Shown here: piece by piece, positions 31,430 to 39,018 of the stretch | Layout: each line of letters starts with the position of its first letter | How positions within the stretch are numbered: position 1 is the first letter of the stretch | Source: Salegentibacter salinarum | Lineage (GTDB): Bacteria > Bacteroidota > Bacteroidia > Flavobacteriales > Flavobacteriaceae | Direction: 5' to 3' | Length of the DNA stretch: 64,000 nt | Assembly (NCBI RefSeq): GCF_900168115.1 | Contig: NZ_FUZC01000008.1 | Location: forward strand, 62,001-126,000 | The notes under the pieces: model-generated | Told to the model about the DNA's origin: nothing | What the model saw: the letters and a program-made list of their open reading frames with translations, nothing else | Database searches by the model: none | Program-made: the position numbers and the translations under genes

Positions 31430-31933
31430 TTAAAGATTCAATTTTCCTTTTTCCCCAATATCTCCTTTTTTGTCACCGGTTACTGCTGCAGCTCCTATTT
31501 TTAAAAATGTCACGAATTTATTTTGCTTATTATCCCAAAAATAAGCTTCTTTAGGGACTACTTTTATCGCGGTTAAGTTGGGATCATCTACTCCGTTGAA
31601 CCAGGCATCGTCCATTTTTCCATAGAATTCTTCTAAGACATTTTTATTGGTTTCTATAGTAGCTTTTCCGTAGATGCTTATAAATTCCATATCTGAGGTG
31701 TCACTAAATAGCAGCTGCACATCATTATCTTTCGCAATGTCGCCGTTGTGATCGCTATCTAACCTGCTAAAAAACCAGATATTTCCTTCTTTATCTACTT
31801 CTTTGGTCGTCATTGGGACGGCGCTTAAAGGTTTATTCCCGAAATCTGTTACCAGCATACAGGTTTTAATATCCTTTACCATAGACTTCATTTTGTCTAA
31901 AGCTTGGTCCTTATTTAAATTTTCAGTACTCAT
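31430..31933 (-). CDS. Pyridoxamine 5'-phosphate oxidase-like stress protein (general stress protein 26 type)
   Basis: A 167-residue FMN-binding split-barrel protein. Residues about 10-150 have the family pattern: an early M-L-V-T-D-F strand, P-M-T-T-K-E-V, W-F-F-S-R-L-D-S-D-H and a later V-P-K-E-A-Y-F-W-D. It matches the general stress protein 26 group, which binds flavin but has no proven vitamin B6 oxidase activity. The role may be in flavin- or F420-like redox chemistry under stress. It is a single gene ended by its own terminator. Confidence 0.85.
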   Translation of the reverse strand: MSTENLNKDQALDKMKSMVKDIKTCMLVTDFGNKPLSAVPMTTKEVDKEGNIWFFSRLDSDHNGDIAKDNDVQLLFSDTSDMEFISIYGKATIETNKNVLEEFYGKMDDAWFNGVDDPNLTAIKVVPKEAYFWDNKQNKFVTFLKIGAAAVTGDKKGDIGEKGKLNL

Positions 31934-32035
31934 TTTTTTAAGTTTAAGTTGGAAAACTGAATTTAATGAGTATCTCTGCCTATCTGCGCTAATAAACTCC
32001 TAAAAGAATAAAGCAGGCTGTTAAGAATTGTGAAA

Positions 32036-32887
32036 TTAAATGTATTGCGTAAGTATACTGGTAACCTGAGATTTATAACCTACCCCAAAAAGATTGAGAT
32101 GCACCAGTAAGTAGTAAAGTTGCCATAGCGGAATTCGATCTTCAAAACCGGGTTCTAAAGGGAATTCCCGGTTATAAACTTCAAAAAGTTTCTTATCAAA
32201 ACCGCCAAAAAGTTTCATCATTGCAAGATCCATTTCGCGTGGAGCGAAAGCGGTAGCAGGATCTATAAGACACGGATTTCCTTCTTCATTAACCAGGTAA
32301 TTACCACCCCAAAGATCACCGTGAATTAATGAAGGTTTTTCATCTGGAATTATTGCGGAAATATTTCTGAAAAATGAACTTTGAACTCCAAGTTCGTAAC
32401 CTTTATCTTTGGCCAGTTTCAGCTGAGGTTCCAGGCGTTCTGAAATATAGAAATCTGCGGCTGAAGTTGAAGCATTATTTCTCTGCGGCAAACTTCCAAT
32501 ATAATTATCCTGGTGAAAACCGAATTCTTCTGAAGTGGTTTTATGCAGGTCTACCATTTGCTTTCCAAAAGTTTCCCAGAAATCCTTGGTTTTGGCCGCG
32601 CTTTCCCGGAATTCCAGTAGTAAATAGGCAGTATTTTCAATTTCACCAAGTCCTAAAACACTGGGGACATCAATCACCTTTGGTTTCTGAAGTGCTTCCA
32701 AACCGGCTTTTTCGGCAGCGAACATTCCGGGGAATTTTTCAGCATTATTTATTTTTACAACCTGCTTTTTTCCTTCAGCATTTATAAGGAAAACATCATT
32801 AATATCTCCGCCCGTAAGTCGGCTGAATTTTGGATTCGTAAGCTTATTTTCTTTGGCTATTTTATGCAGCACTTCATTTTCTAACAT
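32036..32887 (-). CDS. Fructosamine kinase family protein
   Basis: A 283-residue aminoglycoside phosphotransferase-fold kinase. Visible are an N-terminal G-G-D-I-N-D-V-F glycine loop, the VAIK-type lysine in Q-V-V-K-I, the catalytic loop H-G-D-L-W-G-G-N (about residues 191-198) and the metal-binding D-P-A (about 209-211). Fructosamine-3-kinases phosphorylate glycated amino groups so that early Maillard products fall apart, a protein-repair function. The gene overlaps the end of folA by 14 bases, so the two are probably translated from one mRNA with the 2TM gene. Confidence 0.9.
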   Translation of the reverse strand: MLENEVLHKIAKENKLTNPKFSRLTGGDINDVFLINAEGKKQVVKINNAEKFPGMFAAEKAGLEALQKPKVIDVPSVLGLGEIENTAYLLLEFRESAAKTKDFWETFGKQMVDLHKTTSEEFGFHQDNYIGSLPQRNNASTSAADFYISERLEPQLKLAKDKGYELGVQSSFFRNISAIIPDEKPSLIHGDLWGGNYLVNEEGNPCLIDPATAFAPREMDLAMMKLFGGFDKKLFEVYNREFPLEPGFEDRIPLWQLYYLLVHLNLFGVGYKSQVTSILTQYI

Positions 32888-33356
32888 AGGTAAGATAAGT
32901 GAATGCGTAATCGTGGTTTTCGTCTTTTGGATGAAATTCTTCGGCTATCAATTTCCATTTTTCTTCATCTATTTCAGGAAAAAAAGTATCAGCTTCAAAA
33001 GTACCGTGTACCCGGGTAAGCTCAATTTTATCGGCCATTTCCATTCCTAATTCATAAATTTCACCTCCGCCAATAATAAAAGGCTGTTCATCGTTTTTAG
33101 CAAATTCCAGTGCTTTTTCCAAAGAGGAAACCACCGTTGCATCTTTCTTTAGATAATTATCTTTTCGGGTAATTACAATATGCGTACGATTGGGAAGAGG
33201 TTTAGGAAAAGTTTCAAAAGTTTTTCTTCCCATAATAATATGGTGTCCGGTGGTGAGTTTTTTAAAGCGCTTAAAATCATCCGGCAGGTGCCACACCAAA
33301 TCCTGATCTTTTCCCAGTGCATTATTTTCCGCGGCAGCGGCAATCATTGTAATCAT
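32874..33356 (-). CDS. folA: Dihydrofolate reductase
   Basis: A 160-residue enzyme that reduces dihydrofolate to tetrahydrofolate with NADPH. Motifs include the N-terminal I-A-A-A-A-E-N-N-A-L-G, W-H-L-P-D-D-F-K-R-F-K, the G-R-K-T-F-E-T-F loop, and I-I-G-G-G-E-I-Y. The carboxylate in L-P-D-D is the usual substrate-binding acid. Length is standard. It lies between a 2TM protein gene (three bases upstream) and the fructosamine kinase gene (14-base overlap). thyA, the other half of the dTMP/folate cycle, lies about 5 kb away on the same strand. Confidence 0.96.
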   Translation of the reverse strand: MITMIAAAAENNALGKDQDLVWHLPDDFKRFKKLTTGHHIIMGRKTFETFPKPLPNRTHIVITRKDNYLKKDATVVSSLEKALEFAKNDEQPFIIGGGEIYELGMEMADKIELTRVHGTFEADTFFPEIDEEKWKLIAEEFHPKDENHDYAFTYLTYVRK

Positions 33357-33359
33357 ATT

Positions 33360-33857
33360 CTAAGTATTGTAAGGTTGATCCGGCTTTTCGGGATCGTTGG
33401 TTTTTGGTTTAAAACGCTCGTTCTCTTTTTTTAATTCCGGTGTATTTTCCGGTTTTTGAGTAGTGTCTTTTTGCGGCGGATTTGCAGGAAAATCCTTTTC
33501 TGCCTGCGTTTGCATTTTGGCAATTTTCTCCTTCTGTTTCTGTACTAATTTTGCCATTTGCTTATCCTGCCATTCTTTACCAAGGAACTTATTGGTGATA
33601 AAAACATTAAATACGTGAACTAATAAGATAAACGTCCACAGTAAAATGGCCCAGACAAACCAATTATAACCCAGTGGCATAAAATCCTCCTGGTAACCAA
33701 TTCCAACATTTAAAACGATGAGAAAAACGGCACCGATTAGAAATATTATAAAATGCTGAAATAATCTCTTTTTTTGCAAGGTGCGTTTACGAGCATATTC
33801 ATAGAGTTCACGCTGTTCAGCATCGAGTTTGGAAGTGTTTTTCTTTTTAGAAAACAT
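33360..33857 (-). CDS. 2TM-domain membrane protein
   Basis: A 165-residue protein with two TM helices (about 35-57 and 66-92) flanked by a basic N-terminus and a long Lys/Gln-rich, probably coiled, C-terminus (about 95-165) ending in a Pro/Lys/Asn-rich tail. The N-terminal part matches the 2TM family common in Flavobacteriia, which is sometimes fused to LytTR-type histidine kinases. No function is established. It is the first gene of a compact three-gene unit with folA and the fructosamine kinase, with a three-base gap to folA. Confidence 0.8.
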   Translation of the reverse strand: MFSKKKNTSKLDAEQRELYEYARKRTLQKKRLFQHFIIFLIGAVFLIVLNVGIGYQEDFMPLGYNWFVWAILLWTFILLVHVFNVFITNKFLGKEWQDKQMAKLVQKQKEKIAKMQTQAEKDFPANPPQKDTTQKPENTPELKKENERFKPKTNDPEKPDQPYNT

Positions 33858-33920
33858 AATTAGAAGTACTTTAGTGTCTATTCCAAATTTACAGTTTTTG
33901 TTAACAATTCGAAGAGGAAA

Positions 33921-35006
33921 ATGGAGAATTTAAGAAAAGGATTTCCGGTTTTAGAGCAATATACCTATTTAAATACCGCTGCTTCGGGATTATTGTCAGA
34001 GGCGGTTTGGGAGTTCAGGCAAAATCACGATTTAGATTTTCTTCTTGGTGCAAGCGTTTTTAAAGAAAACCAGGCCAAAATTTTAACCGAAACCCGGGAA
34101 CTGTTGGGCGAAACTTTTGGATGCCCACATGCACAGGTGGCTTTAGTGCCAAATTTCTCCTACGGATTTAATACCTTGCTGGAAGGGCTTGAAAAACCTC
34201 AAAAAGCCTTATTGCTTAAAAATGATTATCCCTCGCTGAACTGGGCCGTAGAATCCAGGAATTTTGAAATTTCTTATGCTGAAATTAATGAAAGTCTAGA
34301 GAAAAATATCGCTGAAGCTTTCGAGAAACGGCAACCCGATTTCTTTGCTTTTAGCGTCGTACAATACATTAACGGAATTAAAATAGATCTTGAATTTCTT
34401 CAAAATCTAAAGAAAGAATATCCCGATACCTTATTTATTGCCGATGGCACGCAGTTTTGCGGCACCGAAGCTTTTCATTTTGATAAGAGTGCGATTGATA
34501 TTCTAATTTGCAGCACTTATAAATGGTTAAACGCCGGTTATGGAAATGCATTTATACTCTTTAAAAAAGAAATGGAAGAGAAAATTGCTCCAAAAGCTAT
34601 AGGATTTGGCTCTTTACAGGGTAAATATAAAGCCCATGAAGGAAATTTTATAGGAAAGTTTGAACCCGGTCACCAGGATACTTTGAATTATGGAAGTTTG
34701 GCCGAAGCTTTGAAACTGATTAAAAAGATAGGAATAGCTGAAATCTCATCAAGAATTGAAGCATTAAGTACAAAAGCTAAATCTGAATTTACCAAAATGA
34801 ATCTCCTGGAAGAAAGCGTGGTAAATCGCGCTGAACATTCATCGATTTTTAATATAAAAGGAAACGATAAATTGTTTGAGTATCTAAGAAGTAAACAAAT
34901 TATTGTGTCCCAACGTGGGGAAGGGATACGTGTGAGTTTTCATTACTTTAATACAGAAAAAGAGTTGGATTTCCTTTTAAAGGAATTAAAGAAATTCGGT
35001 GTCTAA
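33921..35006 (+). CDS. Class V PLP-dependent aminotransferase / C-S lyase-like
   Basis: A 361-residue fold-type I PLP enzyme. Lys201 in S-T-Y-K-W-L is the Schiff-base lysine, Asp175 in I-A-D-G-T-Q contacts the pyridine nitrogen, and N-T-A-A-S-G at 18-23 matches the N-terminal block of class V enzymes. Members include cysteine desulfurases, isopenicillin-N epimerase-like proteins, kynureninase-like proteins and the ergothioneine C-S lyase EgtE. Its stop is three bases from the stop of the convergent egtD-like gene. That makes an EgtE-like step conceivable, but opposite orientation weakens the operon argument, so the reaction is left open. Confidence 0.8.
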   Translation: MENLRKGFPVLEQYTYLNTAASGLLSEAVWEFRQNHDLDFLLGASVFKENQAKILTETRELLGETFGCPHAQVALVPNFSYGFNTLLEGLEKPQKALLLKNDYPSLNWAVESRNFEISYAEINESLEKNIAEAFEKRQPDFFAFSVVQYINGIKIDLEFLQNLKKEYPDTLFIADGTQFCGTEAFHFDKSAIDILICSTYKWLNAGYGNAFILFKKEMEEKIAPKAIGFGSLQGKYKAHEGNFIGKFEPGHQDTLNYGSLAEALKLIKKIGIAEISSRIEALSTKAKSEFTKMNLLEESVVNRAEHSSIFNIKGNDKLFEYLRSKQIIVSQRGEGIRVSFHYFNTEKELDFLLKELKKFGV

Positions 35007-35009
35007 ATT

Positions 35010-35978
35010 CTACATTTTCTTCCTGAAAATATAATTTTTATAGTAGTTGTTATTATCCTGAAAACTGGTTTGAATTTCTAATCCGGCTTCTTTTGCCAGC
35101 CACTCGACCACTGCATCATCGTATTTTTGTGAAATTTCGGTATGAATACTTTCCCAGGCATCAAAACTTACTTCCAAATCCAGTTTATTGATTGCCACTT
35201 TCTGATTTTCCTTACTTACCAGAAAACTTTTTGCGGTTCCGCTTTCAGGATCGTAGGTTTCCCAGTGAATAAAATTATCGGTATTGAAATCGGCATCTAA
35301 TTCTTTATTGATTCGGGTTAATAAGTTTTTATTGAAAGCTTCCGTTATTCCTGTGGCATCATTATAAGCATCCAAAATTTTCTGTGGATCTTTTTTCTGA
35401 TCAAAACCCATAAAGAGCATATCTTCTGCAGTCATTGCTTCCTGGATATTCCGAAGAAATTCAATAGCATTTTCGTGTAAAAGATTCCCGATATTAGATC
35501 CAAGAACCAGAATAACTTTTCTGCGGTTGCTGTAATCGGCCAGGTTTTCCAGGGTTTTAAAATAGGTGCCCTGCTGAATTTTCACATTAATTTCCGGTAT
35601 CTCGTTTTTTAAAGAATTTTCCAACTCTTCCAGAACACTTTGACTAATATCTATAGGTAGATAATTAAAATCGTATTCCTTATCTACCAGTTCTTTCAAC
35701 AGAACTTTGGTTTTTTTACCATCTCCCGCGCCAAGTTCAATAAGATCGAATCCGCCTTTTTTATTGATAATTTCAGCAATAGCCGACTTGTGTTTCTTCA
35801 GAATATTTAACTCGCAATTGGTAAGATAATATTCCGGCATCGCCATAATTTGCTGAAAAAGTTTATCACCTTTTTCATCATAAATATATTTTGAAAGTAA
35901 ATATTTTGGAAAGCTGGTTAGGCCTTTATATACGTCTTCTTCAAAAGCCGACTGAAATGTGGTTGGTGTGGTTTTCAT
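35010..35978 (-). CDS. egtD: L-histidine N-alpha-methyltransferase (EgtD-type)
   Basis: A 322-residue SAM-dependent methyltransferase of the EgtD family (DUF2260-like). The SAM loop is E-L-G-A-G-D-G-K-K-T (81-90); G-S-N-I-G-N at 160-165 is the family block. Glu281 and Ser283 in H-T-E-I-S-x-K-Y match the residues that bind the histidine amino group in mycobacterial EgtD. The enzyme converts histidine to hercynine (N-alpha-trimethylhistidine), the first step of ergothioneine synthesis. It starts 13 bases after the egtB stop, consistent with an egtB-egtD operon. Histidine rather than another amino acid as substrate is inferred from these residues and context. Confidence 0.9.
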   Translation of the reverse strand: MKTTPTTFQSAFEEDVYKGLTSFPKYLLSKYIYDEKGDKLFQQIMAMPEYYLTNCELNILKKHKSAIAEIINKKGGFDLIELGAGDGKKTKVLLKELVDKEYDFNYLPIDISQSVLEELENSLKNEIPEINVKIQQGTYFKTLENLADYSNRRKVILVLGSNIGNLLHENAIEFLRNIQEAMTAEDMLFMGFDQKKDPQKILDAYNDATGITEAFNKNLLTRINKELDADFNTDNFIHWETYDPESGTAKSFLVSKENQKVAINKLDLEVSFDAWESIHTEISQKYDDAVVEWLAKEAGLEIQTSFQDNNNYYKNYIFRKKM

Positions 35979-35991
35979 TTAATTTTATTGG

Positions 35992-37155
35992 TTATTTAGC
36001 CAATCTTAAGCCGGTGAACTGCCAGCGTAAATGTGGATGAAAAAAATTGCGATATGTAGCTCGCGAATGGTTTGGGGAAGTAGCAACTGAAGCTCCGCGA
36101 AGCACTTTTTGACTTACCATAAATTTACCGTTGTATTCACCAAGTGCGCCTTCGGGCTTGGTGTAATTGGGGTAGGGAGAATAAGCACTCTCGGTCCATT
36201 CCCAGCGTTCGCCCCATTTAAAATGCTGTTGGGCGGTTTCCCATTCGAATTCGGTTGGTAATCTTAAATTTTTCCATTGTGCAAAGGCAAAAGCTTCAAA
36301 GTATGAAATATGGCTTAATGGTGCTTCAGGGATTAATTTTGTAAGTCCGTTTAAAGTATATTGATGCCATTCTCCATCAATTTTATGCCAGTAAAAAGGC
36401 GCCTCAATATTGTTATTGTTTACCCAATCCCAGCCTTCGGCGTGCCATAAAAGAGCATTTTTGTAGGCTCCAGCTTCTATAAATTCTATAAACTCGGCAT
36501 TGGTTACTAGTTTGTTCGAAATCTGGTAATCATTTAAATAAACCTTATGAACACCCTGCTCATTATCGTAGCAGAAATCGTCAGTTTTATGGCCAACTTC
36601 GTAAACCCCTTCAGAAACTGAAATCCAATCGCGTTTAAAATCCTGAATGGGATTCTCTTTAAATTGATCGTTATATTCCGGAAATAGCGGGTTATTTCCG
36701 AGGATATATTTAATGTCGGTTAATAAAAGTTCCTGGTGTTGTTTCTCGTGATGGCAACCAATTTCTATCACCCCGCAAAGTTCTTCTGAGATTTTTTCTT
36801 CTTTCAGAAACTTCTGCATTGCCTTAGAAACATAATTTCGGTACTCGTAAACCCAGGCAACGGTAGGGCGCGATAAATTACCTCGATTAGTGCGAATTAC
36901 CTTATCTCCCACACTTTCGTAATAACTATTGAAAACGTAAGCTGAATTCTTATCAAAAAGCTTATAATTCCTGGCATGAGGTTTTAAAACGAATTCCTCA
37001 AAAAACCAGGTAGTATGACCAAGATGCCATTTTGGAGGAGAGACATCTACTATGGGTTGTACCACATAATCTTCGGTTTCCAGAAAGGAGCATATAAGTT
37101 CAGAATGCGCCCTGGTTTTCTTAAAAAAATCGAGTAATTGTTCTTGTGACTGCAT
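35992..37155 (-). CDS. egtB: Ergothioneine-type sulfoxide synthase (EgtB)
   Basis: I choose the ATG at 37155 (387 residues); a TTG at 37236 would add 27 residues, and that extension would be read across a hairpin. The N-terminal DinB-like part (about 1-150) carries the iron-binding histidines H-L-G-H-T-T-W (second His) and H-E-K-Q-H (both His). The C-terminal part is an FGE-sulfatase (formylglycine-generating-like) domain ending R-A-T-Y-R-N-F and F-T-G-L-R-L. EgtB joins a sulfur donor to hercynine with oxygen. No gshA- or egtC-like gene is visible nearby, so cysteine rather than gamma-glutamylcysteine may be the donor, but this is inference. egtD follows in the same unit. Confidence 0.88.
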   Translation of the reverse strand: MQSQEQLLDFFKKTRAHSELICSFLETEDYVVQPIVDVSPPKWHLGHTTWFFEEFVLKPHARNYKLFDKNSAYVFNSYYESVGDKVIRTNRGNLSRPTVAWVYEYRNYVSKAMQKFLKEEKISEELCGVIEIGCHHEKQHQELLLTDIKYILGNNPLFPEYNDQFKENPIQDFKRDWISVSEGVYEVGHKTDDFCYDNEQGVHKVYLNDYQISNKLVTNAEFIEFIEAGAYKNALLWHAEGWDWVNNNNIEAPFYWHKIDGEWHQYTLNGLTKLIPEAPLSHISYFEAFAFAQWKNLRLPTEFEWETAQQHFKWGERWEWTESAYSPYPNYTKPEGALGEYNGKFMVSQKVLRGASVATSPNHSRATYRNFFHPHLRWQFTGLRLAK

Positions 37156-37161
37156 AAAAAA

Positions 37162-37185
37162 AGTGGTACTTTTTTGGGTACCACT
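37162..37185 (-). promoter_or_regulatory. Hairpin plus T-run abutting the egtB start codon
   Basis: On the minus strand, AGTGGTAC and GTACCACT form a perfect 8-bp stem with an eight-base loop. Six T residues and then directly the egtB ATG follow. This is the shape of an intrinsic terminator or attenuator, and it leaves no room for a ribosome binding site between hairpin and start. It could also end the upstream TonB-like gene. Confidence 0.6.
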
Positions 37186-37193
37186 CAAATTTA
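37186..37193 (-). promoter_or_regulatory. Candidate -7 promoter element (TAAATTTG) for egtB
   Basis: The minus strand reads TAAATTTG, an exact TAnnTTTG match, immediately before the hairpin. A TTG lies 24 bases further upstream, longer than the usual spacing. If used, the transcript would begin inside or at the hairpin. Confidence 0.35.
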
Positions 37194-37254
37194 CAATTTT
37201 TTCGTTCGGTCTGAAACCAACGCTAGTTAAGGCCAAGTTAAAGTATAGCCGCTC

Positions 37255-37665
37255 TTAAAGATTTAGCGGGAGGGTATAACTTATTTTGGTAGGTGAGTTA
37301 CCCCGGGTTCCCGGTTTCATTTCGGGAATCTTTTTCAGCATATCTTCTACAGCTGCGATTACCGGTTTTTGATCTCCTTTTACAGAAGTTACCACGGCTT
37401 TCCCTTCTTCGTCTATATGCATTTTCACTACTACCTTTCCTCTTATAAATTCCCCTTTATCATTTCTTGGGTATTTATAATTGTTTTTAACGTGTTCCAT
37501 CAATTTCTTGTTGAAACAGTTTTTTTGGTCTTCACTGCCTTCACATCCCGGCCATACAGGTGCTTTTTCTCTTACAGTAACGGTGTTTCCTTCAACATCT
37601 ACATCATCTTGCGCAAACGTAAAGGCGCCGGTAAAAAGGAAAAAGCAAAACATTAATTTTTTCAT
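37255..37665 (-). CDS. Small secreted TonB C-terminal-like protein (paralogue 1)
   Basis: A 136-residue protein with a signal peptide ending F-A-Q (about 19). The mature part has the P-V-W-P-G-C-E motif, a second Cys in K-N-C-F-N-K-K-L, and an energy-transducer-like C-terminal fold: K-Y-P near the start of the domain, G-K-V-V-V-K-M-H-I-D-E-E-G-K-A, and a C-terminal strand. This is the TonB C-terminal-like domain found alone in many small flavobacterial secreted proteins, without the TM anchor of real TonB. The two cysteines may form a disulphide. It is a tandem paralogue of 37699-38076, with a 33-base gap. Function is unknown. Confidence 0.8.
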   Translation of the reverse strand: MKKLMFCFFLFTGAFTFAQDDVDVEGNTVTVREKAPVWPGCEGSEDQKNCFNKKLMEHVKNNYKYPRNDKGEFIRGKVVVKMHIDEEGKAVVTSVKGDQKPVIAAVEDMLKKIPEMKPGTRGNSPTKISYTLPLNL

Positions 37666-37698
37666 AGCTTGGGGATTTGGGGTTTCCAGACTGTTTTT

Positions 37699-38076
37699 TT
37701 AGAAATTAAAAGGAACGGTAAAATCACGGTCGTCTGGTTCGCCCTGTAAAGTTCCCGGTTTCATATCAGGAATTTTTTGAATCATTGCCTTGGCTGCAGC
37801 ATTTACTTTAGGCTCAGCTCCTTCAACCGAATTTACTACTGCTTTACCTTCATCAGTAATTGTAAAAGAGATTTTTACTTTTCCGCGAATATAATCACCG
37901 TCTTCGGTTTGCGGATATTCGTAATTCTCTCTTACATGTTGTGATAGTTTTTGATTAAAACAGGCTTTTACGTCTTCGGCGTCTTCACAACCCGGCCAAA
38001 CTGGCGAGGTTTGCTGTGCCTGGGCACTGGTTAAGCCTCCAATTACAAAACATGCGATAAGCATTAACTTTTTCAT
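37699..38076 (-). CDS. Small secreted TonB C-terminal-like protein (paralogue 2)
   Basis: A 125-residue secreted protein (signal ending A-Q-A-Q, about 21) with the same layout as its downstream neighbour: P-V-W-P-G-C-E, a second Cys in K-A-C-F-N-Q-K-L, E-Y-P, G-K-V-K-I-S-F-T-I-T-D-E-G-K-A-V-V and a C-terminal I-P-D-M-K-P-G. The pair must have arisen by tandem duplication. No TM anchor or proline-rich spacer is present, so it is not a functional TonB; a periplasmic binding or scaffold role is possible but unproven. It lies 32 bases after thyA on the same strand. Confidence 0.8.
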   Translation of the reverse strand: MKKLMLIACFVIGGLTSAQAQQTSPVWPGCEDAEDVKACFNQKLSQHVRENYEYPQTEDGDYIRGKVKISFTITDEGKAVVNSVEGAEPKVNAAAKAMIQKIPDMKPGTLQGEPDDRDFTVPFNF

Positions 38077-38108
38077 AAACTTTAAAATTTTAATTAAATT
38101 ATTTTGGG

Positions 38109-38933
38109 TTATACCGCAACCTTTGCTTTTATGCCAGGATGCGGATTATAATCTTCTAATTTAAAATCTTTATAGTCGAAATCAAAAATATTTTTGATCT
38201 CTGGATTTATTTTCATTGTTGGTAAGCTTCTGTGCTCCCTGGAAAGCTGCAATTTCACCTGATCCATATGGTTGCTGTAAATATGAACATCACCAAAGGT
38301 ATGGATAAAATCACCGGCTTCGTAACCGCAAACCTGTGCCATCATCATCGTTAAAAGTGCGTAAGAAGCGATATTAAAAGGTACACCCAGAAAAACATCG
38401 GCGCTTCTTTGATAAAGCTGAAGGGATAATTTACCATCAGCAACATAGAACTGAAAAAATGCGTGGCAGGGTGGCAGTGCTGCTTTTCCGTTAGCTACAT
38501 TTTCTGAAAAGGATTTTGAAGAATCTGGTAATACTGAAGGATTCCAGGCCGAAACCAGCATTCTTCTGCTATTCGGGTTCTTTTTCAGGGTTTCAATAAT
38601 TTCTTTAATCTGGTCTATATCTTCGTTGTTCCAGTTTCGCCACTGTTTGCCATAGACAGGGCCCAGGTCACCTTTTTCATCGGCCCATTCGTTCCAGATT
38701 CTAACCCCGTTTTCTTGTAAATATTCAATATTGGTATCGCCCTTTAAGAACCATAACAGCTCATAAATAATAGATTTTAAATGAAGCTTCTTGGTTGTGA
38801 CCATTGGGAAACCTTCGCTTAGATCAAAACGTAGCTGGTGTCCAAAAATACTCCTGGTGCCCGTCCCGGTACGATCGCCTTTATCGGTTCCGTTATCTAG
38901 AATATGCTGTAAAAGTTCGTGGTATTGTTTCAT
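38109..38933 (-). CDS. thyA: Thymidylate synthase
   Basis: A 274-residue enzyme converting dUMP to dTMP with methylene-tetrahydrofolate. The nucleophile is Cys156 in L-P-P-C-H-A-F-F. Other invariant blocks are R-T-G-T-G-T (21-26), the K-K-L-H-L-K region (48-53), [15 protein letters not shown] and G-D-V-H-I-Y-S-N-H. Length is within the normal range for the 264-280 residue form. With folA in the same window it provides the classical dTMP cycle. A CNT nucleoside transporter gene lies upstream on the same strand. Confidence 0.97.
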   Translation of the reverse strand: MKQYHELLQHILDNGTDKGDRTGTGTRSIFGHQLRFDLSEGFPMVTTKKLHLKSIIYELLWFLKGDTNIEYLQENGVRIWNEWADEKGDLGPVYGKQWRNWNNEDIDQIKEIIETLKKNPNSRRMLVSAWNPSVLPDSSKSFSENVANGKAALPPCHAFFQFYVADGKLSLQLYQRSADVFLGVPFNIASYALLTMMMAQVCGYEAGDFIHTFGDVHIYSNHMDQVKLQLSREHRSLPTMKINPEIKNIFDFDYKDFKLEDYNPHPGIKAKVAV

Positions 38934-39018
38934 AACCTGAATAGAAGAAAATTATTTCAGCTAAAATAGGAAACAAGTACCTTAAATAAAATTTCGCAGA
39001 AGATTTAACGCAGAAAAA

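Noticed and set aside
32374-32787. Plus-strand frame of 137 codons
   Set aside because: It is antisense to the fructosamine kinase gene, whose catalytic motifs are clear.
37156-37236. TTG start giving a 27-residue extension of EgtB
   Set aside because: The extension has no family match and would be read across a hairpin and a candidate promoter; kept only as an alternative.
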